From: Planctomycetaceae bacterium
GTDB taxonomy: Bacteria; Planctomycetota; Planctomycetia; Pirellulales; Thermoguttaceae
Assembly (NCBI GenBank): GCA_031256755.1
Contig: JAIRPZ010000011.1
Span: 1 to 23,451 of the forward strand
Length of the DNA: 23,451 nucleotides
Direction: 5' to 3'
The notes under the pieces are model-generated. The model saw only the letters and a list, made by a program, of their open reading frames with translations, did not search any database and had not been told where the DNA came from. Of this stretch, positions 5,715-13,123 are shown piece after piece. Numbering within the stretch: the stretch's first letter is position 1; every line of letters starts with the position of its first letter. The position numbers and the translations under genes are program-made.

Positions 5715-6955
5715 TTACGGTAAACTGACAGTTTGTCCGTCATTGACGATGGTCAACTGCGTTACCGTTTTCGGCAACGCGCCGGTGGAAACCGAATGGA
5801 CTGAACCGTCTCCGACAAGAACGTTCACAATGCTCTTATGGGAACTGCCCAACTGTTCTTTTCCCGGACGACCGCCGTTGCTACCGGGGTAATCCGTAGT
5901 GTTCGGGTCATCCGGTCCCCTCGCAAATAAATTGATGTCATCGCTGACCATGCGGACAGCACTTAGCGTTGATGGGTTATCACTCGCACGGCTAAACGGA
6001 CCGTCCCAGCAACCTGTTGCGAACGTCTCGTCATCAATGTATTTAGCACGAACGTGCTTTTCTGCGAGACAGAATTGATTGCTCGCTCCGTCCTGCCACG
6101 AAGAGAAGTCATAAATATATGTCCAGTCAGCAATCTGCTGCCCGTGAGTGATAGTAGATGTGTTGCCGTTACCGTTCATTGTTAGTTGCGGTATTTTGAA
6201 GGGACCGACGAAGGTTTTTTGATCCAACTTCGAATTGGAACTGCTGTTTGCATAGTACGCATAGTAATAATCCCCGGCGGAGGAAAGATCGTCTTTGGCG
6301 ATGAGAACAGCGTAGTCCGTTTTGGCACCTTGCAGTGCAGTAGTAGTACCGAGCGTATATTTTTTGGCGGTTCGTGACGGACAAGTGTAGGGTGAAATAG
6401 CCATCATCTGTTTAAGGTTATCATCGATATTGCCGTTTTGACTGCATTTAGGAATGGTTGTGTCAGCACCCGTCGTGGTTTTGCATTTGCCGAAGAAATT
6501 TTTTGTTTCGAGCGCACTATGAACCGCACTGGCTTCGATGTACGGATAGAGGAACATGTAAAATGTCGGTCTATCGATGAAGAGGCAAATCGGCGGCAAT
6601 GCCTTTTGTGTATCGTGGAAGTTGTGAACGGCAAGCCCGATTTGCTTGAGGTTGTTCTGGCACTGCATCCGGCGGGCTGCCTCGCGTGCGGCTTGGATGG
6701 CGGGCAAGAGTAAGGCAATGAGCATGCCGATAATCGCGATAACGACAAGGAGTTCAACGAGGGTGAATGCCGTAGAATAGACGGCAGATTGCGGACGGCA
6801 GACGGCAGCAGAAGGATTACCGTCTACGGTCTGATACCCGGCGAGATTAGATTGTCCCCCCCCCCCGTTCTTTTGCCTATTTTACTACGCATGGGGGCGT
6901 TTGTAAGGGTTTTGCCGGTGATTCCGTGAACCGGTGTCAAAATTTTCGTACTCAT
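5715..6955 (-). CDS. DUF1559 prepilin-like surface protein, frame broken at an 11-G tract
   Basis: The body (from about 6770 downward) has the planctomycete hallmark FTLVELLVVIAIIG, then LLPAIQAAREAARRMQC and NLKQIGLAVHNFHDT. It ends with GSSHKSIVNVLVGDGSVH, the DUF1559 C-terminal H...DG pattern. It is a type IV pilin/pseudopilin-like exported protein, cleaved by prepilin peptidase before Phe (here STA/FTLVE). The internal ATG at 6725 cannot be the start because it would lose the prepilin signal. The frame runs upstream without a canonical start to a run of 11 C (6856-6866; G on the coding strand). Beyond the run, in another frame, ATG at 6955 has an excellent AAAGGAG and promoter. Twelve or nine G would join the two into a continuous ORF (413 residues with 12 G) with a 62-63-residue leader. 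The current sequence from 6955 instead stops at 6824. The leader is partly encoded by repeat copy B. Either phase variation or a homopolymer error explains the break. Confidence 0.82.
6779..6833 (+). repeat. Dispersed palindromic repeat, copy B (inside prepilin leader)
   Basis: This copy shares AGACGGCAGATTGC (6779-6792, one end of the element) and a centre of GGCAGCAGAAGGATT with copies A and C, followed by a degenerate right arm (6819-6833). It lies in the same orientation as the others. On the minus strand it is read in frame as part of the DUF1559 leader, giving residues such as AVCRPQSAV just before the prepilin cleavage site. Confidence 0.75.
6856..6866. repeat. Homopolymer of 11 C (11 G on coding strand)
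   Basis: An uninterrupted run of 11 C lies within the 5' part of the DUF1559 reading frame. Its length decides whether the strong start at 6955 is in frame with the prepilin segment: open with 12 or 9, closed with 11. This is the classic form of a slipped-strand phase-variation tract. Confidence 0.8.
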
Positions 6956-7017
6956 TGTATTTCTCCTTTTTATAGAGGTAAAAAAATAACTACGCCGACG
7001 TGACGTATACATGTAGA

Positions 7018-7046
7018 AGTATACCCTGAAACCGGCGAATTGTCAA
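7018..7046 (-). promoter_or_regulatory. Strong sigma-70-like promoter of DUF1559 gene
   Basis: On the minus strand a perfect -35 TTGACA (7046-7041) and a near-perfect -10 TATACT (7023-7018) are spaced by 17 bp. Predicted transcription starts near 7011, giving a leader of about 56 nt that ends in AAAGGAG just before the ATG at 6955. It is the best promoter in the window. GTATAC occurs twice (7005-7010 and 7019-7024) around the -10 box. Confidence 0.75.
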
Positions 7047-7124
7047 CAGCGGAAAACGAAAATGGCGAAAATTGTCCGGTGCGGGGAAACTTGGCGGGGG
7101 GATAGCGCGGCTGCACAAGCCGTT

Positions 7125-8372
7125 TCACCCCGGCACTCCGGCACCGATGTTCAGCGTTGCAAAATAGTCGTCCATCGTTTCCGCCCGCCGGATCAGACGG
7201 ACGCTGCCGTCTTCCTGTAGCAATAATTCCGCACAGCGGAGTTTGCCGTTGTACTGAAAACCCATTGCATAGCCGTGCGCTCCGGCATCGTGTATCGCCA
7301 GCAAATCCCCGATGGCAATCGGCGGCAATGCCCGGTCAACCGCAAATTTGTCGCAGTTTTCACACAGCGAACCCACCACATCCACCGGTTCCGCAGGCGG
7401 CGTATGCTCTTTGCCGAGAACGGTTATGCCGTGATACGCTCCGTACATGCCGGGACGCATCAGGTTCGCCATGCAGGCATCAACGCCGATGTAATGCTTG
7501 TAGATGTTTTTTTCGTGAATCACTCTCGTAATCAGCGTGCCGGATTCCGCCGCAATAAGCCGCCCGGATTCGGTAAAAATCTTCAGCGGCTGCATGCCCC
7601 GCTTTTCGTATTCTTCCTGAATATCCGCTCCGACCCGGTGCAAATCAAGCGGCGTTTGGTCCGGACGGTAAGCAACACCGAAGCCGCCGCCGAGATTGAC
7701 AAATTCGATTTTGATGCCGGTACGGTATTCTATTTTTGTAACAAGATCAAACATGGTCCCGGCAGTGCAGCGGAAAAAGTCCTGCTGAAGCATGTTGGAG
7801 GCGACCATCGTGTGCAGTCCGAAACGCCTGACACCTTTGCGTTTTGCGGTTTCGTAAGCGTCGTCCATCTGTGCAGTGGTGAGACCGTATTTGGCTTCTA
7901 CCGGATTGCCGATGACGCTTTGCACCTCCCGCAGTTCGCCCGGATTCCAGCGGAACGAGAGCAGTTCCGGCAGCGAACCGCCCCGGCACTGCGCTAAAAA
8001 TCCGATGTGCGTTATATCATCGAGATTGATGATCGCTCCCAGTTCGCCGGCTTTCCGGTATTCGGCAGCGGGCGTGTTGTTCGACGTGAACATGATATTT
8101 TCGCCGGCAGTGCCGATACGTTCACAAAGGACGAGTTCCGGCAAACTGGAGCAGTCGCCGCCGATATTTTCCGATTGCAGAATTTTCAGCAGGGCGGGAT
8201 TCGGATTGGCTTTAACGGCGAAGTATTCTTTGAATCCGGGATTCCATGCAAACGCAGCGTTGAATTGCCGGGCTTGCCGCCGCAGCGTCCGTTCATCATA
8301 AAGATAAAACGGCGTGGGATACGTTTCCGTTAACTTCTCAATAAAATCGCGGTCGAAGGGAAGTGTTTTCAT
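7125..8372 (-). CDS. lysA: Diaminopimelate decarboxylase
   Basis: A fold-type III PLP enzyme that converts meso-diaminopimelate to lysine plus CO2, the last step of lysine synthesis. Numbering from this start, the PLP lysine is K54 in YFAVKANPNP, the phosphate-binding glycine loop is NLGGGFGVAY (about 226-235), and the catalytic Cys-Glu pair is in GSLCENCDKFAVDR (about 334-347). GAHGYAMGFQYNGKLR follows; this carries His where many LysA proteins have Tyr (GAYG), as in a variant subgroup. Two start codons are possible: 8381 and 8372. I prefer 8372 because a TATAAT (8385-8380) overlaps the first ATG and sits 7 bp before the second, which would make the mRNA leaderless from 8372. Related ornithine/arginine decarboxylases and carboxynorspermidine decarboxylase share the fold, but the CENxD pattern and length favour LysA. 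Confidence 0.92.
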   Translation of the reverse strand: MKTLPFDRDFIEKLTETYPTPFYLYDERTLRRQARQFNAAFAWNPGFKEYFAVKANPNPALLKILQSENIGGDCSSLPELVLCERIGTAGENIMFTSNNTPAAEYRKAGELGAIINLDDITHIGFLAQCRGGSLPELLSFRWNPGELREVQSVIGNPVEAKYGLTTAQMDDAYETAKRKGVRRFGLHTMVASNMLQQDFFRCTAGTMFDLVTKIEYRTGIKIEFVNLGGGFGVAYRPDQTPLDLHRVGADIQEEYEKRGMQPLKIFTESGRLIAAESGTLITRVIHEKNIYKHYIGVDACMANLMRPGMYGAYHGITVLGKEHTPPAEPVDVVGSLCENCDKFAVDRALPPIAIGDLLAIHDAGAHGYAMGFQYNGKLRCAELLLQEDGSVRLIRRAETMDDYFATLNIGAGVPG

Positions 8373-8379
8373 AGGCAGC

Positions 8380-8385
8380 ATTATA
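8380..8385 (-). promoter_or_regulatory. Candidate -10 box of lysA
   Basis: A perfect TATAAT on the minus strand overlaps the first possible lysA ATG (8381) and lies 7 bp before the second (8372). No -35 box with acceptable spacing is visible, so the call rests on the hexamer alone. Confidence 0.35.
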
Positions 8386-8424
8386 CACGCTTTCTTCGGG
8401 GTGCGGATTTTTTAACGGGAACCT

Positions 8425-8459
8425 ACAGCCGGATTATGAAAAATAAGGAAACCGGCTGT
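8425..8459. repeat. 8-bp inverted repeat upstream of lysA
   Basis: ACAGCCGG (8425-8432) and CCGGCTGT (8452-8459) are perfect inverted arms around a 19-nt AT-rich loop. It lies upstream of the lysA -10 box in the divergent lysA/DUF4340 gap (8386-8686). Role unknown; it could be an operator or a transcript hairpin. Apart from this and repeat copy C, I see nothing recognisable in that gap. Confidence 0.4.
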
Positions 8460-8487
8460 CAAACTCCGGAGATTTAGGTCAAAGAGA

Positions 8488-8566
8488 AAGACGGCAGACA
8501 GCAGTTTGCAGACGGCAGAAAAAAGATTGCTGCCGTCTGATGCCTGCCGTCTCTTTCTGCCGTCTT
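8488..8566 (+). repeat. Dispersed palindromic repeat, copy C
   Basis: This 79-bp copy has perfect 10-bp terminal arms AAGACGGCAG (8488-8497) and CTGCCGTCTT (8557-8566). Inner GCAGACGGCAG and CTGCCGTCTG sequences and a centre of GGCAGAAAAAAGATTGC match copy A. It lies between two divergent genes (lysA and the DUF4340 gene), upstream of both, so it cannot be a terminator of either; this argues for a small mobile palindromic element. Confidence 0.85.
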
Positions 8567-8686
8567 CCCGGCGGCGTTCTCTGTTTTCAACACGGAACGG
8601 GGGGCATCCTCGACATAACGGGGATTGTATGATAGAATTCCGCCTTCATCAATCAGCGGTTTATCCGGTTTTCCTTGAGTTAACCT

Positions 8687-10357
8687 ATGACGGAAACAAC
8701 AAAAACATGTATTTTTGCCCTCCTTGCGGCAGTTTTCATCACCGGAGCGGTCTTGAGCCGTCCCGGCGTTCACGAAATCAAAATGGAAGAAATGGTCGGA
8801 AAAGCCCTTTTTCCGAAATTTACCGATCCGCTCGGAGTCAAAACCCTCGAAATTGTCAAACTCGATCCTGACGGAGAACGCTCCGAATTTAAAATTGCCG
8901 AAGTCAACGGCATCTGGTCCATTCCCTCGCACGAAAATTATCCCGCCGACGGCAAAGACCAAATGGGCAAAGCCGCCGAAGCACTGGTCGATCTCAACGT
9001 GCTTGAAGTGATTTCTGCCGGTGAAAATCATGCAGACGTTTCCGGTTTTCTGGCGAAGTACGGCGTTCTTGATCCGTCCGCCGGCAATGTTTCAACGCCC
9101 GAAGGTGCCGGACTCAAAGTGACGCTCGGCGGCGGCAATAACGAACCGCTTGTCGATCTGATCATCGGAAAGGAAGCCGAAACAGCGGCAAATCCGCAGG
9201 AAATGCCGGCGGGGACTGCCGCAAAACTCCGCTATGTCCGGGTTGCCGGACAAACGCCGGTTTACGTTGTCCGCATTGATCCGGCACGTTTCCCGATGAA
9301 TTTTGACCGGTGGATCGAAAAAAATCTGCTCGACATCAGCACGTTTGATATTAAGGAAATTTTCGTGGACGAGTATTCTCTGGAGTCGGACGGACGCAGT
9401 TTAATGCCCGGTTTTATCGGGGATTTTACACTGAAATATGACCCGTCGTCCGCAGCCGGGGACAAGAAGTGGTCGCTGCTCAAACTGGCACGATTTACCG
9501 GGAAGAATGCGGACAAATATACGGAACAGCCGCTCGAACCCGGCAAAGAATTGGACACGCAAACGCTGGATGATGCGGTTTCTGCGCTGAACGATTTGAA
9601 AATTGCCGGCATCAAGCGGAAGCCGGCAAAGATTGCCTCGGCTCTCCGGGACGGCAGCCCTTTTGAAAAAATCGAAATGGAATCGACGGCGCAAATTGGT
9701 TTTTACCTCGTCGAAATGCCGGATTTGAAGCGGGGTACCAAGAAAAGAAAGGTTCAACTGCTTGCCAATCAGGGGGACATGCAATTACGGCTGCAAAACG
9801 GTATTGTTTATGCTCTCCGCTTTGGGGATTTGACCGGCACAGAGTCCGAAATCGCTGCCGAAAAGAAGCCGGAAGAGGAAAAAACGGAGACAGACGGAGA
9901 AAAGAAAGAACCGGTGATGGGAATGAACCGCTATCTTTTCATTACGGCGGAATTTGATCCGTCGATTCTTCCGCCGCCGGAATTAAAGACGGTTGCGGAA
10001 GGGGGGACTGCGGAAGAAAAGGAGGCGGCGGAGAAAGCCAATCAGCGTGAAAAAGAGCGGTATGAGACGGACTTGGAGAGCGGTAAAAAGCGTGCGGCGG
10101 AGTTATCCCGCCGGTTTGCGGATTGGTACTATGTGATTCCCGAAGATGTGTACAAAAAGATTCATTTAACGAGTGCGAAAGTTTTCCGCACGAAGGCAGA
10201 GGGTGCGGAAGCGGCGGAACCGGAAACGCCGGACGCTTCACGTCCGTCATTACCGGATTTGCCGGGGCTTCCCGCGGAACAACCTGCACCGGCAGAGCCG
10301 GCGGCAACGCCCGCGGAACAACCTGCACCAGCAGAACCGGCGGCAACGCCGCACTGA
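8687..10357 (+). CDS. DUF4340-domain membrane-anchored protein
   Basis: A 556-residue protein with one N-terminal hydrophobic segment (about residues 8-24, CIFALLAAVFITGAVLS), followed by a large extracytoplasmic part. The early region contains a repeating pattern of the DUF4340 type: LEIVKLDPDGERSEFKIAEV followed by GIWSIPSHENYPADGKDQM, then VTLGGG...LIIGKEAE and YVRVAGQTPVYVVRID. Family members are usually encoded beside ABC exporter genes of the gliding/GldG type, but none is adjacent here. A charged linker (KKPEEEKTETDGEKKE) lies near residues 390-405, and the protein ends in a Pro/Ala/Glu tail with two 13-residue repeats. It is convergent with the GAP1-N2 gene, the stops 17 bp apart. Biochemical function is unknown. 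The start at 8687 lacks a clear Shine-Dalgarno sequence. Confidence 0.8.
   Translation: MTETTKTCIFALLAAVFITGAVLSRPGVHEIKMEEMVGKALFPKFTDPLGVKTLEIVKLDPDGERSEFKIAEVNGIWSIPSHENYPADGKDQMGKAAEALVDLNVLEVISAGENHADVSGFLAKYGVLDPSAGNVSTPEGAGLKVTLGGGNNEPLVDLIIGKEAETAANPQEMPAGTAAKLRYVRVAGQTPVYVVRIDPARFPMNFDRWIEKNLLDISTFDIKEIFVDEYSLESDGRSLMPGFIGDFTLKYDPSSAAGDKKWSLLKLARFTGKNADKYTEQPLEPGKELDTQTLDDAVSALNDLKIAGIKRKPAKIASALRDGSPFEKIEMESTAQIGFYLVEMPDLKRGTKKRKVQLLANQGDMQLRLQNGIVYALRFGDLTGTESEIAAEKKPEEEKTETDGEKKEPVMGMNRYLFITAEFDPSILPPPELKTVAEGGTAEEKEAAEKANQREKERYETDLESGKKRAAELSRRFADWYYVIPEDVYKKIHLTSAKVFRTKAEGAEAAEPETPDASRPSLPDLPGLPAEQPAPAEPAATPAEQPAPAEPAATPH
10271..10348 (+). repeat. Two tandem 39-bp units in the DUF4340 gene
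   Basis: Units 10271-10309 and 10310-10348 differ at only two bases and each encodes PAEQPAPAEPAAT at the extreme C terminus. Such in-frame repeats can change copy number without breaking the gene. Confidence 0.9.
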
Positions 10358-10374
10358 TTTTGGAACGGCACCGG

Positions 10375-13041
10375 TTATTTTGCATCGAGGATCAGCAACT
10401 TGCGTCCGGTATCCGGGGATTCAAGATACACCTTATACGGGAATTGCAAATCGTCCATGTTTTGCGGTATATCTTTATAACCTGCCGGCAGTTTGCTCAA
10501 TATGTCGTCAAGATGCAGGATTTCATTATCAAGGAGTTTTATGCCGGCTTCAAGGTATGTTATGATGCCGCTGATGCTCCGTATGTCCTCCGGTAATCCG
10601 CCTATCTCCGACTTCAGCCGGAAAAGTTCGCCTTCGTCAAGTTTCGTACCGGCAATATGCGCGGTTTGCAGTTTCCCCCGCTGCTTCTCCCGCTCTTCTT
10701 TTTTTGTCTTTTTATTGTCCCGTTCCTTTTCGGTTTGAGCGTAAAGACCGGCATTTTTCCAAACAACCGCATCCGCCGAACATTCAACCGTGAAGGGAAT
10801 CCAAAGGCAGTCCCCCAATGTTTCGCTGTCCCCGTCCGTTATTTTTGTCCGCTGCGAAGTCCGCACATTCAGTTCTTGTTTCGGAGATTTTCCCGTTATC
10901 CGAATGCGTTCATCAAGCGTTTCCCGGTCATATTCAAACACGATGTTAAACTTCGGTTTCAATTCCGCCAAAGCCGAAGCACGCGGCTCATCCGCCAGCG
11001 GCAGTTTAACCCGGTACTCGTCTTTCGTTCCGGCTGCGTCCGCATCTTTCAAATCGGCAAGTGCCGCAATCTTCATCGGTTCCGCCGCGGCAGGAGCAAA
11101 CAGAGGAATCATCACCGTTTCTTCCGGCGGCAGTCCGGCCGCAGAAACCCGGAGGAAAGCCAGCGACAGCAAAACGGTTTCATACAAATGCTGACTCGTC
11201 ACCCCTTCCGGTTCCAATGTTATGCTCAAACCGGTTTCCGTTAATGCAAAACTGAATATGTGAGTACGTGCCGTTGTCTTTTCTGCCGCCGTCTGTTCCG
11301 CATACACATCCCACTGTAAGAGAAACCGGTTCGTTTTGTCCAGAACCTGCGCCGGATTGTCCGCATACTTCCGGCGATCCGGCGGTGAAACAACCTCAAT
11401 TTTGATCCCCGGCAAGTCAAACAGCGGAACAAAATCAAGTTCCAGTGCCGCACCGAAAGGATAAAGCGAAGCCCATTCGGGAAAGACCGCTCTTTCCGGC
11501 AACCGGATCATTTTTGTTTTTTCGCCGTTCTCTTCATCAGTGCTGTCTTCAACAGCGGGAAACGGCATCGGAAGAAAGTCAGGAAACGCAGGATTCTTTA
11601 TCAACACTTCCCGCAGCAGTCCGCTTTGCGATTTCCGGTCTTTCTCCCAATTTTCTTCGGCAATCTGATACGGATGTTTCTCTTCTTCCGGCGGCACAAT
11701 CTCCGGCGGCGTATGCACCGCTTCGTTAAGATTCGGAGGAGCGGACGGCTTGTTTTGTTCCGCCGCAACCGGACGATCCGGCAGCGGAAACCGGTCTGTT
11801 TTCGTTCCCGCAGGGAAATAACCGGCTTGCTTCAGCACAAGCAGCAGCAGAAACAGCACCATCGCCAGCATGATGCTGTACAAAACATAAAACTGGACAC
11901 GCGACGGCATTTTGAGCAGCCGTCCGAACAGTCCTGCCGGTTTGCGGGGAAGATAAACGGACATTGCCGGAACTTGCGGCGGAGCAGCAGGCGTTGGAGA
12001 AGATTTCGGTTTATGCACCGCTGATACATTGGCGTAGGGTTTCGTGTCCGAATTGATAATTGCAGTGATCCATTCGTCCGAATCGGAAGGCAAAAGATGA
12101 TCGTATCCGCTTCGGGCGAATTCGACATATTTTCCTGCCGGTGCCGGTTTCGCCGGTACGGTTAAATCAATCACCAGCACATCGGGATCGGGCAAAATCT
12201 GCGATGCTTCGCGGGAACCTGCAAGAACGCCTTTCCATTGGCAAAACATATTTTCGGGCAGACCGGTAAAATAGGTGCTGAACGTTGTCTGCCAAAGATA
12301 CCCGTGCGGAACCATAGCGAGTGCTTCGATAAAAAGCGGGAGCAGATTCTGTTCCGGTCGGAAAAGGATCACGGCGGCTTGACCGGTCAGGGCGGTTTCT
12401 GCCAGCACACCTCCCCAGCCGGCATCGCCGGTGATTTCCTGCCAAGCCGGACAAGGAGAGAGCGGCGGTGCGGTCAGTGTCATTTGTGCGGTATTGGCTT
12501 GAACGGCTTCCAAAAATGCGGGGGACAGGGCATTGATTTCGGTTCCGACCGGAACGATTTTCCGGGGATCGAGCCAATGATATTGCCGGGCGATTTGCTG
12601 GCGGCGTGTCAGCGGCTGCGGAGCGGTCAATGTGGGAATGGGTCTTCCGCAGGGAAAGCGGACGGCAGGACAAGTCCATTCGGTCAGGTGAAAACCGGCA
12701 AGTCCCAAGAGCCAGCCGGGGCCTTCCGGGACAAGTTCGCGGTCATCGAGAACGATGTGGTGGGCGAGGGAGTTCGGCTGGTGCTGATAGTCAATGCCTG
12801 CGGCGGCAATGCGGGACAAAACGTGCTGATTGTCATCGAAGATAAGGTGGGAATAAACGGCAGGATTCGGCGGAAAAGGAACCGCCGGTTCGGTGTTGAT
12901 ATGCCGGTAGACACTTAATGCGGTCAGAAAGCGTATTAACGGCAGCGGGATGGATTCATCGGCAGCGACGGGACAAAATCCGCTGTCGTCAGGATGCAGC
13001 CCTTGTGAAACGGACGTGAGTATGAGTTCGTGAACCATCAC
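10375..13041 (-). CDS. GAP1-N2 type (GTPase-associated protein 1) membrane protein
   Basis: This 888-residue protein starts with VHELILTSVSQGL and continues with FCPVAADESIP, VLSRIAAAGIDYQHQPNSLA, HHIVLDDRELV (94-104), the central GDAGWGGVLAETA (205-217) and TFSTYFTGLP (253-262). This series fits the GAP1-N2 and middle domains described by Aravind's group as components of GTPase-linked conflict/regulatory systems, and common as large proteins in Planctomycetes. A linker rich in Pro/Ala follows (about 335-360), then one transmembrane helix (about 383-404, VQFYVLYSIMLAMVLFLLLL) and a roughly 480-residue C-terminal region, probably outside the cytoplasm, with no domain I recognise. No partner GTPase is encoded in the window. 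The first codon is GTG at 13041, directly followed by ATG at 13038; either could be used. Function is not known. Confidence 0.72.
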   Translation of the reverse strand: MMVHELILTSVSQGLHPDDSGFCPVAADESIPLPLIRFLTALSVYRHINTEPAVPFPPNPAVYSHLIFDDNQHVLSRIAAAGIDYQHQPNSLAHHIVLDDRELVPEGPGWLLGLAGFHLTEWTCPAVRFPCGRPIPTLTAPQPLTRRQQIARQYHWLDPRKIVPVGTEINALSPAFLEAVQANTAQMTLTAPPLSPCPAWQEITGDAGWGGVLAETALTGQAAVILFRPEQNLLPLFIEALAMVPHGYLWQTTFSTYFTGLPENMFCQWKGVLAGSREASQILPDPDVLVIDLTVPAKPAPAGKYVEFARSGYDHLLPSDSDEWITAIINSDTKPYANVSAVHKPKSSPTPAAPPQVPAMSVYLPRKPAGLFGRLLKMPSRVQFYVLYSIMLAMVLFLLLLVLKQAGYFPAGTKTDRFPLPDRPVAAEQNKPSAPPNLNEAVHTPPEIVPPEEEKHPYQIAEENWEKDRKSQSGLLREVLIKNPAFPDFLPMPFPAVEDSTDEENGEKTKMIRLPERAVFPEWASLYPFGAALELDFVPLFDLPGIKIEVVSPPDRRKYADNPAQVLDKTNRFLLQWDVYAEQTAAEKTTARTHIFSFALTETGLSITLEPEGVTSQHLYETVLLSLAFLRVSAAGLPPEETVMIPLFAPAAAEPMKIAALADLKDADAAGTKDEYRVKLPLADEPRASALAELKPKFNIVFEYDRETLDERIRITGKSPKQELNVRTSQRTKITDGDSETLGDCLWIPFTVECSADAVVWKNAGLYAQTEKERDNKKTKKEEREKQRGKLQTAHIAGTKLDEGELFRLKSEIGGLPEDIRSISGIITYLEAGIKLLDNEILHLDDILSKLPAGYKDIPQNMDDLQFPYKVYLESPDTGRKLLILDAK

Positions 13042-13066
13042 AAAAAAATTCTTCTATGCCTGCGGC

Positions 13067-13095
13067 ATTGTACCCGGTTTGCGCCGGAAAAACAA
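13067..13095 (-). promoter_or_regulatory. Promoter of the GAP1-N2 gene
   Basis: On the minus strand TTGTTT (13095-13090) and TACAAT (13072-13067) are 17 bp apart, giving a leader of about 20 nt. It allows separate expression from the upstream CcsA gene, which ends at 13124. Confidence 0.45.
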
Positions 13096-13123
13096 CTCCC
13101 GCCGCCCTTGCCCTGTTTTTGTT

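Noticed and set aside
6438..6713. Plus-strand ORF antisense to the DUF1559 gene.
   Set aside because: No domain signal, and the opposite strand carries clear DUF1559 motifs.
6824..7012. Separate 62-codon minus-strand ORF upstream of the DUF1559 body.
   Set aside because: Its real part (from 6955) is best explained as the 5' end of the DUF1559 gene split by the C-tract; the part before 6955 overlaps the promoter -10 region and leader.
8474..9031. Minus-strand ORF of 185 codons overlapping repeat copy C and the DUF4340 start.
   Set aside because: It is antisense to the DUF4340 coding region, has low-complexity Phe/Gly/Asp-rich content typical of a shadow frame, and runs through a non-coding repeat.
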